Of a stretch of DNA of 64,000 nt, positions 33,455 to 44,589 are shown in pieces. Where the stretch lies: contig NC_134541.1 in NCBI RefSeq assembly GCF_050624435.1, positions 99,320,805-99,384,804 on the forward strand, given 5' to 3'. A program made the translations under genes and the position numbers. Under the pieces are notes generated by a model that made no database searches, was not told where the DNA came from, and saw only the letters and a list, made by a program, of their open reading frames with translations. The first letter of the stretch is position 1. Each line of letters begins with the position of its first letter. Source of the DNA: Tenrec ecaudatus (taxonomy: Eukaryota; Chordata; Mammalia; Afrosoricida; Tenrecidae).

Positions 33455-33983
33455 ATCTGACAACATGAAACCCTGTGGTTTTTGGCCCCCACCCCCACAC
33501 CCCAATTCACTCTTTCTTTTTTCCTTAGGTGAACAGACAAGAATCCAAACTAGTGTCCACACATGGATTAAGCCTCCAGTGAACCCCCTCTGATCATGGT
33601 TGAAGGATGTGAACAGCCTTGTTATAAGGCAGAGAGCATGATAAAGTCGATTATGACAGACACAGCGAGGCTACAATGTAATATCATTTGATCTCCCTTT
33701 TGACCCATTTTAAAGTTGTTTTGGTTTTTAAAAGTGTTGTTTTTTGATGTTTTTCTGTATATCAAATCCAGGCTAGGTAAATCTATAGAGACAGTAGCTA
33801 CATTAATAGTTTCTTAGAGGTATGGCAGGGGAGGTTGGGCAAAAGTGGAGAAACTAATGAGTACAAAACTGTTCTAAAATTAATTGTGGTACAACTCTTT
33901 TTGATGTGACTATTAAATCATATGATATATTAATTATATGCCAATTAAACTATTTGTTTGTTTTCTAAAAAAAAAAAAAAAGA
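33455..33983 (+). repeat. L1-type 3' UTR (type A) with poly(A) tail
   Basis: 'tgatctcccttttgacccat', 'atcaaatccaggctaggtaa', 'atctatagagacagtagcta' and 'ttctaaaattaattgtggta' mirror 11280-11560. It ends in an uninterrupted run of about 15 A. Confidence 0.65.
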
Positions 33984-34094
33984 TGCCAAACTAGACTTCC
34001 TAGCCTTCCTAGAAGCGAAATTTGGCCATGTGACTGAACTCTCACCAATGGAATGACAGGATAAGTGAACTATCCAATTTCCACTTCCCCTCAC

Positions 34095-34280
34095 TCCCTT
34101 GAAGGAAGGAAGGAAGGGAGGAAAGAAAGAAAGAAAAGTTTTGAGAGTGATTAGGGGAAAGAATGTACAGATGTGCTTTATACAACTGATGTATGTATAT
34201 GTGTGGATTGTGATGAGTTGTATGAGCCCCTAATAAAATGTAAAAAAAGGAAAAAAAAAGAAAGAAAGAAAGAAAGAAAC
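34095..34280 (+). repeat. Short L1-type 3' end between GAAA-rich tracts
   Basis: A 5'-truncated LINE end, 'gtacagatgtgctttataca', 'actgatgtatgtatatgtgt' and 'gagcccctaataaaatgta', is preceded by a (GGAA)/(GAAA) run and followed by A-rich (GAAA)n. Only about 110 bases of the element remain. Confidence 0.7.
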
Positions 34281-34479
34281 TTTGCCTTGGTTTCTTCTCT
34301 TTCCCTTTGCCATAGGCCAGAATGACAGCCCACAGTCCAGATGACAACTGTATGGCAGGGGTGGTGGAGCAATAAAGTCCCTGAGAGACCACTTAGAGCA
34401 GAGCGGCCCCAACCTGCCCACTCACCTTGTGGCTATTGCGTGAACAAGAAATATATGTCTATCTTCCTGGTTGCTGCTG

Positions 34480-34825
34480 TTGTTAGCTGTCACCACGTTG
34501 CTCTGGACCCCTGCTGACCCCGGGCAGCAAGGAGCAAAAGGCAGCCCAGACCTGCACCCTTCCCAAGTTCAGTTGCAGGGCAAATCATTGTAACCCATAG
34601 AATGTCACTGGTTGATTTTCAAAAATAGCTCACCAGCTCTATCTTTCTAGCTCACTTGAGTCTGGAAGCTCTATTGGAACCTGTTCAGCATCATAGCAAC
34701 CCCAAGCCTACACTGATGAATGGGTAGTGGCTGCGCATGAGCCCTTTGGCTAGGAAATGAATCTGGGTCTCCCACATGAATGGTGAGAATTTTACCACTC
34801 TATGAATTAACCCACTGTATTTGGG
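34480..34825 (-). repeat. tRNA-Gly-like SINE, antisense, most complete copy
   Basis: 'ttgttagctgtcaccacgtt' (tail), 'cactggttgattttcaaaaa', 'gagtctggaagctctattgg', 'tagtggctgcgcatgagccc', then antisense box B 'gaatctgggtctcccacatg' and box A 'gagaattttaccactctatg'. The head resembles tRNA-Gly. Confidence 0.8.
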
Positions 34826-35174
34826 GCTTGTTGCTACAGTAGAGCAGGATTTACCTAGGAATTTTTTTGAGTCTGTTTTTAAAAATCTCACTTTCTCCCA
34901 ATTTTTCCTGTTTTCATCCCTCCTTCTTACCTAACCCTTTGTCCTTGGAGAAATGCTGCCGTTCAGATCTCAAATCGTTGATTATCCTAGCATGGTAGGG
35001 GGTGGGGAGAAGTTCATTTCCAAACCTGAGGAGTAAGTAAGGGTCATAGTCTTGGGAGGCCCAACAGTCTTGCTGACTAATAAGCCTGGTCTTTTTTTTT
35101 AAATGTGGTTCCACATTTTTCTGGCAGGACTTTCTAATGCGATCCTTTGCAGAGCAGTTGAAGGAGGTAGCTGG

Positions 35175-35540
35175 GAACCATCTAGTTTTTTATGATCTCA
35201 GGGTTTTGGAGACTGATGTTTGCAGGGACCATTAATCCGTTGGACCCATTGTTTCCATGTCTTTCAATTGCATCAGTCTTCTCTCTTCTGGATGGGGAGA
35301 CCCCAAATATGCACCTTAGATGGCTGCTCATAAGCTTTTAAAGACTTCAGCCACTACTCGCCAAAGAAAGATGCAGAACGTTGTTTTTATGAACTGTTTT
35401 ATGCCAGTTGACCTGAGAGTCCCTGGAGTCTGTGGTTGTGCTTCCCCCAGGCCCACTGACTCAGTCCCTCAAGGTATTTGGTAGTGTCTAAGAAGTCTCT
35501 ACTTCCATTGTTTCCTTCATGAGTTTAATTAAAAATTAAA
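35175..35540 (-). repeat. Possible L1-type 3' UTR fragment, antisense
   Basis: 'ttagatggctgctcataagc' with 'gactgatgtttgcagggacc' resembles other antisense LINE 3' pieces in the window, but the match is loose. It could be old unique sequence. Confidence 0.35.
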
Positions 35541-36369
35541 GTAGGGAGGGAATTGCAACCCATATCACAAAACAAAATGGGTATGAAATGTTGAATGGAA
35601 AATGAATTTTCTCTGTAAAATTTTAGCCAAACCACAAGAAAAGTTAGAAATGGAAAAAAAAAAAAGGCATGCTGTTTTAAAAAAAAAACACACAAAACCC
35701 CAGCTATTTCTCTCTGCCTTTGAAATCTCTGTTATAAAGGATTCCTGAGGCTGTCTCACTAGGCAGAAACAAGAAAGGAAGGGCGAGAGTGAAGGCTAGA
35801 TTTCAACGTAAGATAGGATTAGGCAGGAGAAGGTTTTTCTTTATGATGAATTAGCCTCTTTTCAACTTATTCCAGAGCCTTGCTGCAGAGACACAGAGAG
35901 GGACATCGTATTTGAGTCAGGTCCTAATGAAGTATGGGCCCCAGTGGCTCCCCACGGGTGGCTCAAATCAGCCCTGAAGCCACAGTTTTGAAAGAGGGAA
36001 CACTGGGAAGGGGAGAACAGAGCCTGGCTCTTTTTGGTCTTCGTGCCAAGGGCTAGGGACAAGAAGCAGCACTGCCATGGCTGGGGAGGGCCCTGAGCAC
36101 ATCCAGCTTGGGCTTGGCAATCAAAGCTGCCCAGACTTCCATACTGACGTCTGAGCTGCTGGGCCCTCTGTCAACTCTGCTGCTGGCAGCTCTTTTAAAC
36201 TTCAGGTCCCTGGTCCCCATTCCCTGAAAGCTGTTGAACAAAAGCAGGTGGGCTGGTGCTCCCCTCCTTACCAGGTTCCAGATGGAGCTCACGTGCTGTC
36301 ACCATCTCCAGCTACCACACATTGCTCTTCGTGTTCCTATTATATATTTCACTGAACTGACTCAGACTC

Positions 36370-36535
36370 GTAACAGCCATGTAAACCCCAAACCCAAGCC
36401 CTCTGACACCGAGTCAATTCCAAGCATAGCAACCCTATGTAGGGTTTCCCAGATTTTGTGTAATGTTTAGTGGCTGGTCGCTTTGAACTGCCAACCTTGT
36501 GGTTAACAGTCAGTGATTACCAAAAAGTTCCACCA
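36370..36535 (-). repeat. AfroSINE, antisense
   Basis: 'aaacccaagccctctgacac', 'ccctatgtagggtttcccag', 'gtcgctttgaactgccaacc' and 'accaaaaagttccaccagt'. Confidence 0.7.
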
Positions 36536-36554
36536 GTGGTTCTCATAATCTTAT

Positions 36555-36850
36555 AACTTCCAAAAACCCAACTCAGTGCCGTTGAGTCCATGCCAACTCA
36601 TAGTGACCCTACAGCAAGCCCAAAGGACAGGGTAAACCTGCTCCTGTGGGTTTGAGACTATAATCCTTTATGGGAGTAGAAAACTCTATCTATAAGACAG
36701 AGCCAAACTACCCACGGAATTTCCCAGGCTGTAACCTCCATGAACCCAGAGAATCAGATTTTTTTCCCTGCAGACTTACTGTGGGCTTTGAAAAGCTGAC
36801 CTCTGAATCGAGGCCAGTGCTTAACCAGTGCACCACCACGACTCCTTTGC
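36555..36850 (-). repeat. Two overlapping or nested AfroSINEs, antisense
   Basis: The first carries 'gccgttgagtccatgccaac', 'ggacagggtaaacctgctcc' and 'ctataatcctttatgggagt'. The second carries 'aatttcccaggctgtaacct', 'cagacttactgtgggctttg' and 'gtgcaccaccacgactcctt'. The first lacks its head and the second its tail, so one may have inserted into the other. Confidence 0.65.
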
Positions 36851-37074
36851 TGGTCTACAGACGGAAGCATCTCTTTAAGGCATTCCAGATTTCATTTGCC
36901 TTCTGATCAAGCACTGAGCTGATGAAGTTTTATACAACTGGTGGTTTGGTAAGTGAAGGAAGGTAAGCTTAGAAATTGTGGGCCCTACTCATCGATTCCC
37001 CTTTTGGTGTGTAGCTTTCTTGGGCCCTCTAACAGTAGATTTTGATGAGATTTGTGGCCCGATGCTCAATTAAA

Positions 37075-37262
37075 GGAATCCCTGGATGGTGTAAATGGCT
37101 AACAGGCTAGCTACTAAACCAAGGTTAGCTATTGGAGTGCACCCAGAGGCTCCTGAGAAGACAGGACCCCAAGTCTACTGAAAGCCCAACCAAACCCAGC
37201 CCGGGCAGCGCGATGGAGCACAGTTCTACTGGGACACATGAGACAGAACTGATTCATCAGCA
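37075..37262 (+). repeat. AfroSINE, sense, scrambled
   Basis: 'ggaatccctggatggtgtaa' and 'acaggctagctactaaacca' are the head. The body is rearranged ('cacagttctactgggacaca'). Confidence 0.5.
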
Positions 37263-37829
37263 ACTGGTGGTTGGTGGGTAGATTCCATGCAGCAATGGAC
37301 TCCACTTTCCACTCCACCCTTCTCTGTATCTCTCACTCTATATCTTTCAACTCCTCCAAAATAGGACTTTGATTCTCCACTACTGGATTCTGAATTCATC
37401 CATGTGATTAATGAATAGTAGCAGATATGCCACAGGCAACGTTTGGGACCCCGCTTGCTGGGTTTCGGTTACTCTCTTGCCTCCCTGGGAGCATCCTGAG
37501 ACAACATCTGGAGCGCCTCTCTGAGGGTGAGGCCTGGGAAGCCCAGCCGAGTCATGATATCCAGCCAGTGTCCAGACAAAGGGGTGAACCCAAATTAGAG
37601 CAGAGAACCTCTCCGCTCAACCCCAAGTCACAGACGCACAGCTGCTTGATCTCCATCAATGCTGACTCAATAAAATCTAAGCTGTAACATTTGAGGTTGG
37701 TTGATACACAGCATTACCGAAGCTGGCTGATAAAAATACTTCATTCATTGACCTCCTCTTTCAGGTATAAAAATAAGCAAATACACTTCCATAAAGTCAG
37801 TTCTGACTCATCACAACTTTTGGTAGGAA

Positions 37830-38235
37830 CTGGTTGTTAGGTGCTGTCACTCACAGTGACCCTGTGTGTCACAAATTCAAACAGTGCCCAGTCCTGTGCC
37901 ATCTTCACAATTGTTACTATGTCAGAGCCCATTGTTTCAGCCACTGTATCAATCCATCTTGTCAAGCGCTGGCCTCTTTCCCACTTCCCTTCTGCTTTGC
38001 CAAGCATGATGTCCTTCCCTAGGGACTAGTTTCTCTTGACAACATGTCCAAAGTACATGAGATGAAATCTCACCATCCTTGCCCTTAAGGATCATTCTGG
38101 CTGTACTTCTTCCAAGACAGATTTATTAGTTCTTTCTAAAATCCCTGGTACTTTCGATATTCTTTGCCAACTCCATAATTCAAAGGCATCAATTCTTCTG
38201 TCTTTCTTATTCATAAAATACCCAACTTTACATGC
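37830..38235 (-). repeat. RTE LINE fragment 1, antisense
   Basis: 'ggtgctgtcactcacagtga', 'cagtcctgtgccatcttcac', 'tttgccaagcatgatgtcct', 'caacatgtccaaagtacatg' and 'attctggctgtacttcttcc', about 400 bases of the 3' coding end. Confidence 0.85.
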
Positions 38236-38640
38236 ATGTGTTGTTCGTTGCCATCAAGATAGTTTGAAGTCATAGCTACCCTATGCACAACCAAACAAAA
38301 CACCACCCGGTCCCGCATCATCTTGACAATTTTTCTTATGCTGAGCCCACTGTTGCAGCCACTGAGTCAGTCCATTTCGTAGAGGACTTTCCTCTTTCGC
38401 TGCCCCTCCACTTTACCCAGCAGGATGCCCTTCTGCCAGGACTGAGGGGCTCTCCTGACAACATGTCCGAAGTATGTGAGACCAAGTCTCACCATCCTTG
38501 CCTCTAAGGAACTCTGGCTGTATTCCTTCCAAGGCAGATTTGTTTTTCCCTTTGTTTGTACCTTGCAGTCTATGGTACTTTCAATATTCCTCGCCAGCAC
38601 CATAATTCAAATGCATATGACGTGAATGAAAACACCATGC
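38236..38640 (-). repeat. RTE LINE fragment 2, antisense, directly following fragment 1
   Basis: Starts again at the tail-side block 'ttgttcgttgccatcaagat', then 'cacccggtcccgcatcatct', 'tttacccagcaggatgccct', 'caacatgtccgaagtatgtg' and 'aactctggctgtattccttc'. It covers the same part of the element as fragment 1. Confidence 0.85.
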
Positions 38641-38659
38641 TCGGGTCCAACCCAAAACA

Positions 38660-38880
38660 AACATACAAACAAACAAAAATCGCACTGTCATAGAGTTGAT
38701 TCCACCTCATGGTGACCCCATAGGGCACGGTAGAAATGTTCCTGTGGGTTTCTGAGACTGTAATTATGTAGAGGAGTAGAAAGCCTCCTCTTTCTCCCTT
38801 GGAGTGGCTGGTGGTTCCGAACTGCTGAACTTGAGGTTCTCAGCCCAATGTGTAACCACTATACCACCAGGGCTCTGATA
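38660..38880 (-). repeat. AfroSINE, antisense
   Basis: 'aaaaatcgcactgtcataga', 'catagggcacggtagaaatg', 'ggctggtggttccgaactgc' and 'ctataccaccagggctctga'. Confidence 0.85.
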
Positions 38881-38889
38881 GCTCAAGCC

Positions 38890-39115
38890 ACACCCATTTA
38901 ATTGTGCTCATGCAGAAGCTATACATGGATCAAGAGGCCATTGTGCAAACAGAACTAGGGACTGCTGCATGTTTTAAAATCAGAACAGACGTGTGGCAGG
39001 GTTGTATCCTTTCACCATAGTGTTCAAGCTGGATGCTGAGTTCATAATCCTGGAAGCTGGATTAGATGAAAAAAAAAGTGGCATCCGGATTAAGGAAGTT
39101 GATATGTGGAGTCTA
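38890..39115 (+). repeat. RTE LINE reverse-transcriptase fragment, sense
   Basis: 'gctatacatggatcaagagg', 'acgtgtggcagggttgtatc', 'ctttcaccatagtgttcaag' and 'gaagctggattagatgaaaa' lie in the reverse-transcriptase domain (GCILSP-type motif). Degenerate. Confidence 0.75.
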
Positions 39116-40689
39116 CCTCTCCCCTATTCTTAAACCATGTGGTTTGGATGGCCCAACCCTCCTTCTGCTTTCCACCACCTGTCATTCTTCAGACAACGCA
39201 TCTCTTTGTCTTCAGGAGAATGATTAGTTAAGAGGTAGGTACATAATAAGACTAGCCCAGCAGTGCCAAGCCTGGGGGTGGGGGGGGGGGTTCTTGTAGA
39301 GGGGTCCAGAGAGATCAGTTATCCCAAATGTTCTGTTGAATAGCGAAAGCTGTTCCCATTATGGGATCAGACTCACAGCTGGTGGAAGCAACATGAGGTC
39401 TAGAACATAGGTCCCCTGACCCACCTGGTGGGTTTTCTGCTATTTCCCAGAGTCTTTGCCGAAAAGCCAGCAAGACTTGCTTTAAATGGTATTCCTGGTT
39501 TGATTTAATAATTTAGTCACAAGGTATCCGTGAGGAGTGCACACTGTGTGCTATGCCATCACACAAAGGGCTGCAGAAAGGTGCCATGAATGGGATCTAG
39601 CTGACTCACCTCGGAGAGGCTTCCTTTCAAATGGATAAGATGTCTCCACTGCAATGTCAGTGCAACAGCATTTGCTCTCAAGCTGAGAACCTCATCGGTG
39701 ACCTGCCCTATGGTCACCCCCAAAGTTCATCGAGACCCCCATGCTTGCGGAGGGTTTTCAAAAGGGACTGTGTGCAAGGGCTGGTGCGATTTGGTTTTTA
39801 TTAAAAACATCACCTTATATCACCCTCCTCCCTTCCACCTGCTCACCACCAAACCAGGAACTCAGCCCAGGAAATTACAAAAGCCCAAATTTCATAAAGC
39901 AGTGTTCTCAAACAGCTTATAGGTGGGTGTTTCCCAGATCAGCTCTGGATGTGTTCACCCCAAGAGAACTGCCACCCAAATTATATATTTTCTATTGACT
40001 TGTGCCTTCCGCACTGTCTCTCAGATGAAAATTTCCCACCATGCTACATCAATTTTCTTAGAAGAGAGAGAATAGCATTTATTTCATCCCACTGTGCACA
40101 GGGTCACCACGTGTCAGCGCTGACTCGGTGACTAACAAAAACAAATACGTTTGTAAGCGACCACTAGTCACGAAGTCTCTATTTACTACTTCAGCTTTAG
40201 GCGGAATCCTGAGTCACCATGGTAGGGTCCCTCAGAATGTAAAGGACGGGGCCTACTAGGTGTGAGAACCCAGTGCTCTCCATTTCATCTGCACCCTCTC
40301 CTGGACATCTTCCCAAAGGACAGAATGTCCTTCCATGTGACAGGCCTGAGGAGAACCCTGTCTGCTAAGGTCACACAGTGGCAGAGAAAGCCACCCAGTC
40401 CAAGACTGTCCATCTCCAATATTCTCACTTTTCTAGAACAAGCAGCAACTAGGATAGCACTTTTACTTAAGCCAGTAGTAAACAAAACAAAAATCCTCCT
40501 GTTGGGATGGAGGCTGGCACGTGGAAGCTGGTACTCTGAGAAGAAGGATGTTTGCATGCAGGGTTGGGTGCCAAGATCCAGCTTCAGTGGTCACATAAGA
40601 ATGATGCTGGTTTTGATTTTGAGAAGTAGTATGTTGGGGGTTTCTGTAAGATTTTTTAGTGGATAATTACTAAGAAATGGACATCTTAT

Positions 40690-40850
40690 TATTTTTTGTT
40701 TTTGTAGTCTGCTCTTGGTCTAGAAGCTCTGCTGAAACTTGTTCATTTGGGGGTGACCCTGCTGGCATTTGAAATATAGGTGACATAGCTTCCAGTTTCA
40801 CCGCAACACACAAACCCCTACCATGGCGTCTTGAAAGATGTACCCCCACC
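40690..40850 (-). repeat. tRNA-Gly-like SINE, antisense, middle part
   Basis: 'tcttggtctagaagctctgc' and 'tgaaacttgttcatttgggg'. Confidence 0.5.
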
Positions 40851-40854
40851 ACTC

Positions 40855-41150
40855 TGTCTTGAAAGAAGTAGAGCCTGACTGTTTCTTAGAGGCAAGATGA
40901 CAACAAAACTTTGTCTCACAGACTTTGGACATGTTGTCAGGAGAGACCAGTCCCTGGAGAAGGGCATCATGCTCGATAATGTAACAGGGCAGTGAGAAAG
41001 GGGGGAACCTTCCACACTAGGGATGGACACAGTGGCTGCAACAATGGGCTCAAACCTAAGGACAATTGTGTGGGTGACACAGTGTTTCCTTCTGTTGTAC
41101 ACAGGGTTGCTACGAGTTGGAGCAGACTCCAGGGCTCCTGAACACAACAA
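40855..41150 (+). repeat. RTE LINE 3' end, sense
   Basis: 'tttggacatgttgtcaggag', 'agaccagtccctggagaagg', 'ggacacagtggctgcaacaa' and 'tccttctgttgtacacaggg'. Confidence 0.85.
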
Positions 41151-41708
41151 CATGTTGAGGCCCAGGTCTAAAGGTTTCAGTTCCTTCAGAGTGAATTCAT
41201 TCCAGGGTTTCCATTTGCAATTAGCATCTCAATAGATTCCGAGTCAAGTCCTTTGAGCATGCTTTGAAGTCCAGGAACTGGTTGTCAGTCGGATGGAACT
41301 TCCCTCTGCGACTTTGGGCGAACTCATTCAGCGCAAGGAAGCGGAACGCCGTCATCTGTCAATTAAGCAGAGGTTTCATTTGCCATTCTGAAGGACTCTA
41401 CCATGTTGACTTGGCAGGATCTCTGAAGCTGCGCTAACTGAAGGTCTAGTGTGAGGGTTAACTTGATACAGTGTCAACTTGGTGGGGCTAGTATTCTCAG
41501 TGGTTTGGCAGTGAGAGCTGCCCCATAATGTGACCTAACCTACTGTAAACAACTCCATGGGAATTAGGGTACTTGTGCATCCTTAGTCACATAAAAGTCC
41601 CATGATGTCTCCTTGGGGTGTGGCCTACTTCATAGCTATAATTAGATGCTGTGGAGAACTGTCTCTCATATGTTTGCTGGGTTGCATGCTGCATCTGGCT
41701 TCCTGGGT

Positions 41709-42275
41709 TGTGTTAGTCTGGGTGGACTACAGAAACAAATTCATAGACACTCATATGTGGATAAGAAAGAGCTTTATATACAAGAGCAATTGAATATTGA
41801 GAAAACATCCCAGCCCAGTCCAGATCAAGTCCATAAGTTAGGTTTTAGCCCATGTGTCTGATACCAATCTATAAATTCCTCTTCAGACTCATGAAACATA
41901 TTCAATGATGCCGAATGCAGGATCATCAGAGGCCACTGGGTGGAAAGTCTTATGGATCCAGTGGTGGTATAACCACCTCAGCACTGGCAGGAGTCTCCAC
42001 ACGGCTTCTTCAGCTCCAAGGCTCTGGCTGCCATCAGCCTGTCTCCATGTGGCTTGTCAACAAGAATGTCTCACAGGGACTGAGCATGTGTCCCACCTCA
42101 AGCAAGCTATTTATCTCCTTAGCAGCTCCAAATGAGGTCATCTAGCTGCCACCTGATTGACAGGCTACACTCCACGCCTTCACTCTTTTTTTTAGTGTAT
42201 GTGCTGCCAAAGCAAGCACTCCATGCCTTTACTCTTAATCCTCTCAATTTGACACCAGATTATGCAACTACCACA
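41709..42275 (-). repeat. MaLR-type LTR, antisense, nested, carrying a U6 fragment
   Basis: From 'tgtgttagtctgggtggact' to 'gcaactaccaca', the exact reverse of the LTR at 28882. Shared blocks include 'tggcaggagtctccacacgg' and 'tcttaatcctctcaatttga'. Flanking 5-mers do not match. Confidence 0.8.
42188..42217 (-). pseudogene. U6 snRNA 5'-end retrocopy, 3'-truncated
   Basis: On the minus strand the insert and the adjoining target bases read 'tgcttgctttggcagcacat' then 'acactaaaa', the first ~29 bases of U6 snRNA with three changes. Flanking direct repeats of 19 bases (42169-42187 and 42218-42236, 17/19 identical) are a target-site duplication. The LTR copy at 28882 has this point uninterrupted. 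Too short to be functional. Confidence 0.85.
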
Positions 42276-42674
42276 GTGGAACTTGTGCGAAGTGGCCTGC
42301 AGACCCTGATAGCTATCAGTACCCTGCCATGTTGCCCATTAATCTGGGATCCACTTGACTCTGCCTCCACTTGCCTGTGGTCTTCCCACCTCTTGCTTGG
42401 TTCTCCTGTGTCCTATGCCGTTGGCCCTGCAGCTTCTTGAGTCAAGAAGAACCTCCAGCAAAGTATCTGACCTCCAAACTTGTGCCTGTCTGAGCTTGCC
42501 TGCTCTGCCGTGGGTGGCTCATTCTCTTGATATGAATGGCTTTCTGATCAATATATAAGTATCACTGGTTTTCCTTCTCCGAAAACACATTTAGTGACTA
42601 TTGTTCTCCTTTAAATTTATCTGTTGTTGCCAGTTTCCATAGTAACCTGAGCACAATGAAATGAGATGCTGCCT

Positions 42675-42905
42675 GGTCCACTGTCATCCCTATAGTCGGC
42701 TGTCAGTTAGAATGCTGGAACCCACATGGTGCTCACTGGCTGATATTCCGAAGTAGGCTGCCAGGCCTTTTCCCTAGTCTGCCTTAGTCTGGAAGCTCTG
42801 CTGAAAATTATTCATTATCACAGCGACGCACAGCCTATCTACTCACAGGGTGGTGGCTGCTCAGGAGGGGCATTTTCTCTGATCTCCTGCTTTTAATTCT
42901 ACCAC
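42675..42905 (-). repeat. tRNA-Gly-like SINE, antisense
   Basis: 'ggctgccaggccttttccct', 'ccttagtctggaagctctgc' and 'aattctaccaccgagcaacc' (antisense box A). Confidence 0.75.
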
Positions 42906-42914
42906 CGAGCAACC

Positions 42915-43127
42915 AAACCAAAATTGCAAACTCACTGCCACTGAGTCGATGCCAACTCACAGTGACCCTATAGGACAGGGTAGAACTGCCCCTGTGAGTT
43001 TCCAAAATTCTGATTCTTCACAGGAGCAGGAAGACCCAGCTTTCTCCCAGTAGTGGCTGATGGCTTTGAACTACTGACCTTGTAGTTAGCAGCCCAACAC
43101 ATAACCATCACACCACCTGGGCTCCTC
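42915..43127 (-). repeat. AfroSINE, antisense, full length
   Basis: 'gcaaactcactgccactgag', 'tataggacagggtagaactg', 'ttgaactactgaccttgtag' and 'atcacaccacctgggctcct'. Confidence 0.9.
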
Positions 43128-43154
43128 TACCACTGGCCACATTTACCTCTACTT

Positions 43155-43365
43155 AAAGAAAAAACAAATTCACTGCCATCAAGTTTATTCCAACTCATAA
43201 GTCCCCTATTGGACAGTGGAACTGCTTCTTAGGGATTCTGAGATTCTTAAGGTGCAAGAGAGCAGACAGACTCTTCTTTTTCCCACTGAACAGCTGGTGG
43301 ATTTGAACAGCCAACCGTCCTGCAGCAATGCAAGACTTAGCCCATGGTGCCACCTTAGCACCTAT
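43155..43365 (-). repeat. AfroSINE, antisense
   Basis: 'caaattcactgccatcaagt', 'ttggacagtggaactgcttc', 'tggtggatttgaacagccaa' and 'cccatggtgccaccttagca'. Confidence 0.8.
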
Positions 43366-43474
43366 TATATAGCTAGTGCTTTGCTAAGAACTAGGAGCGC
43401 TGGCAGTACTGAGATTAATATGCCTGGCTTTTAACCAAACAGAACACAGAACTCATGGTTGCTTCGAGGAAGGA

Positions 43475-43605
43475 AGATGTGGCGGTCGTCTGCCCTGAAG
43501 ACTACACCTTTGGAAACCCTCCAGAGCAGTTCCACTTGGCTCGAGAGGGTTGCTGTGAGTCAGACTGACTTGATGTCTGTGGATTTGGGGCTTTGTAGCT
43601 AAGAA
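43475..43605 (+). repeat. AfroSINE 3' part, sense
   Basis: 'gtggcggtcgtctgccctga', 'ccagagcagttccacttggc' and 'gctgtgagtcagactgactt'. Confidence 0.65.
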
Positions 43606-43914
43606 CGTACATCCACTGGCGCACCCTGTATGGAGTGCGGGGACTGTGAGCACTCCAAGTTGGCCATGAAGACGTGGAAGTCCACGGAGTGTAGAGAGGA
43701 TGAGAACACACAGCCTTGTCCCTGCCAGAACAAGAGCAATCCCGTCACAGTCCTTTCCCAGGCTCAGGGTCTCATTGTAGACCAAGGGACTGGACAGAGT
43801 CCCAAAGTCATAGATTTGTCTTGATTAGGATGCTAGGCTTGAGGTGGTTTCTTCTGCCGGGTTTTAAATAAATATGCAAGAAGTCAAGTCCCCAAGGTAG
43901 GGCATCAATGAATC

Positions 43915-44127
43915 AATGATAGCCACCAGTCGGGGAAGTCGCACACCAAATCCATTGTCTACAGGACAGAGTAGAACAGAAATGCTCCTAAGTGTTTCTA
44001 AGACAAGATGGTTTTACAGAACCCAACTGCTCTTTCTACCTCAGAGCCTTTAGTGGGTTCGAACTTCTGACCTTTTAGTTAACAGCCCAGTGCTTAACCC
44101 ACTATACCACAGGTGCAGGCTCCTGTG
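43915..44127 (-). repeat. AfroSINE, antisense
   Basis: 'cagagtagaacagaaatgct', 'gtgggttcgaacttctgacc' and 'cccactataccacaggtgca'. Confidence 0.75.
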
Positions 44128-44149
44128 GTGTGATGTATTGTCTTTTCCT

Positions 44150-44350
44150 AGCCCTGGTGGCATAGTACTTAACGTGTTGGGCTCCTAACCACAAGGTCAA
44201 CAGTTTGAAATCATCAGCTGCTCTGTGGCAGAAAGATGAGACTTTGTATGTTCATAAAGAGTAATGGCCTTGGAAACCACAGGGGCAGATCCACCTTGTC
44301 CTATAGGATTCCATGAGTTAGGATCAACTTGACGGCATGAAGTTTTCAGG
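44150..44350 (+). repeat. AfroSINE, sense, head to head with the previous copy
   Basis: 'tagccctggtggcatagtac', 'ttgggctcctaaccacaagg', 'tcaacagtttgaaatcatca' and 'cttgtcctataggattccat'. Confidence 0.85.
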
Positions 44351-44589
44351 AGCCCAGACCATAAAATCAGGGCTCAGAGAGGTAGCATTACTGGAATGAC
44401 TTGAAGGGGACAAGATGAACAACTGTCAGATTCCAGGATTGGGACCCAGATGGGTCTGGTTCTAAGCCCACTGCATCTTGCTTGAACCTCTCCACGAGGG
44501 AGGCGACACGGTTAGGGAGGATGGAGCCTGCCAACCTAATGTTGTTAGCATCTTCCTGCACACTCAATCTGCAGGGTAGGTGGTGTTTG

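Larger units (their letters stand above)
41450..42600 (+). repeat. Older MaLR-type LTR split by a younger LTR
   Basis: The left part (41450-41708) starts 'tgtgagggttaacttgatac' and 'agtgtcaacttggtggggct'. The right part (42276-42600) ends 'tatcactggttttccttctc'. The break coincides with the insertion at 41709-42275. Confidence 0.55.

Noticed and set aside
34735-34825. tRNA-Gly-like sequence with box A and box B
   Set aside because: It is the head of a dispersed SINE with a long body and several mismatches in the arms; not a tRNA gene.
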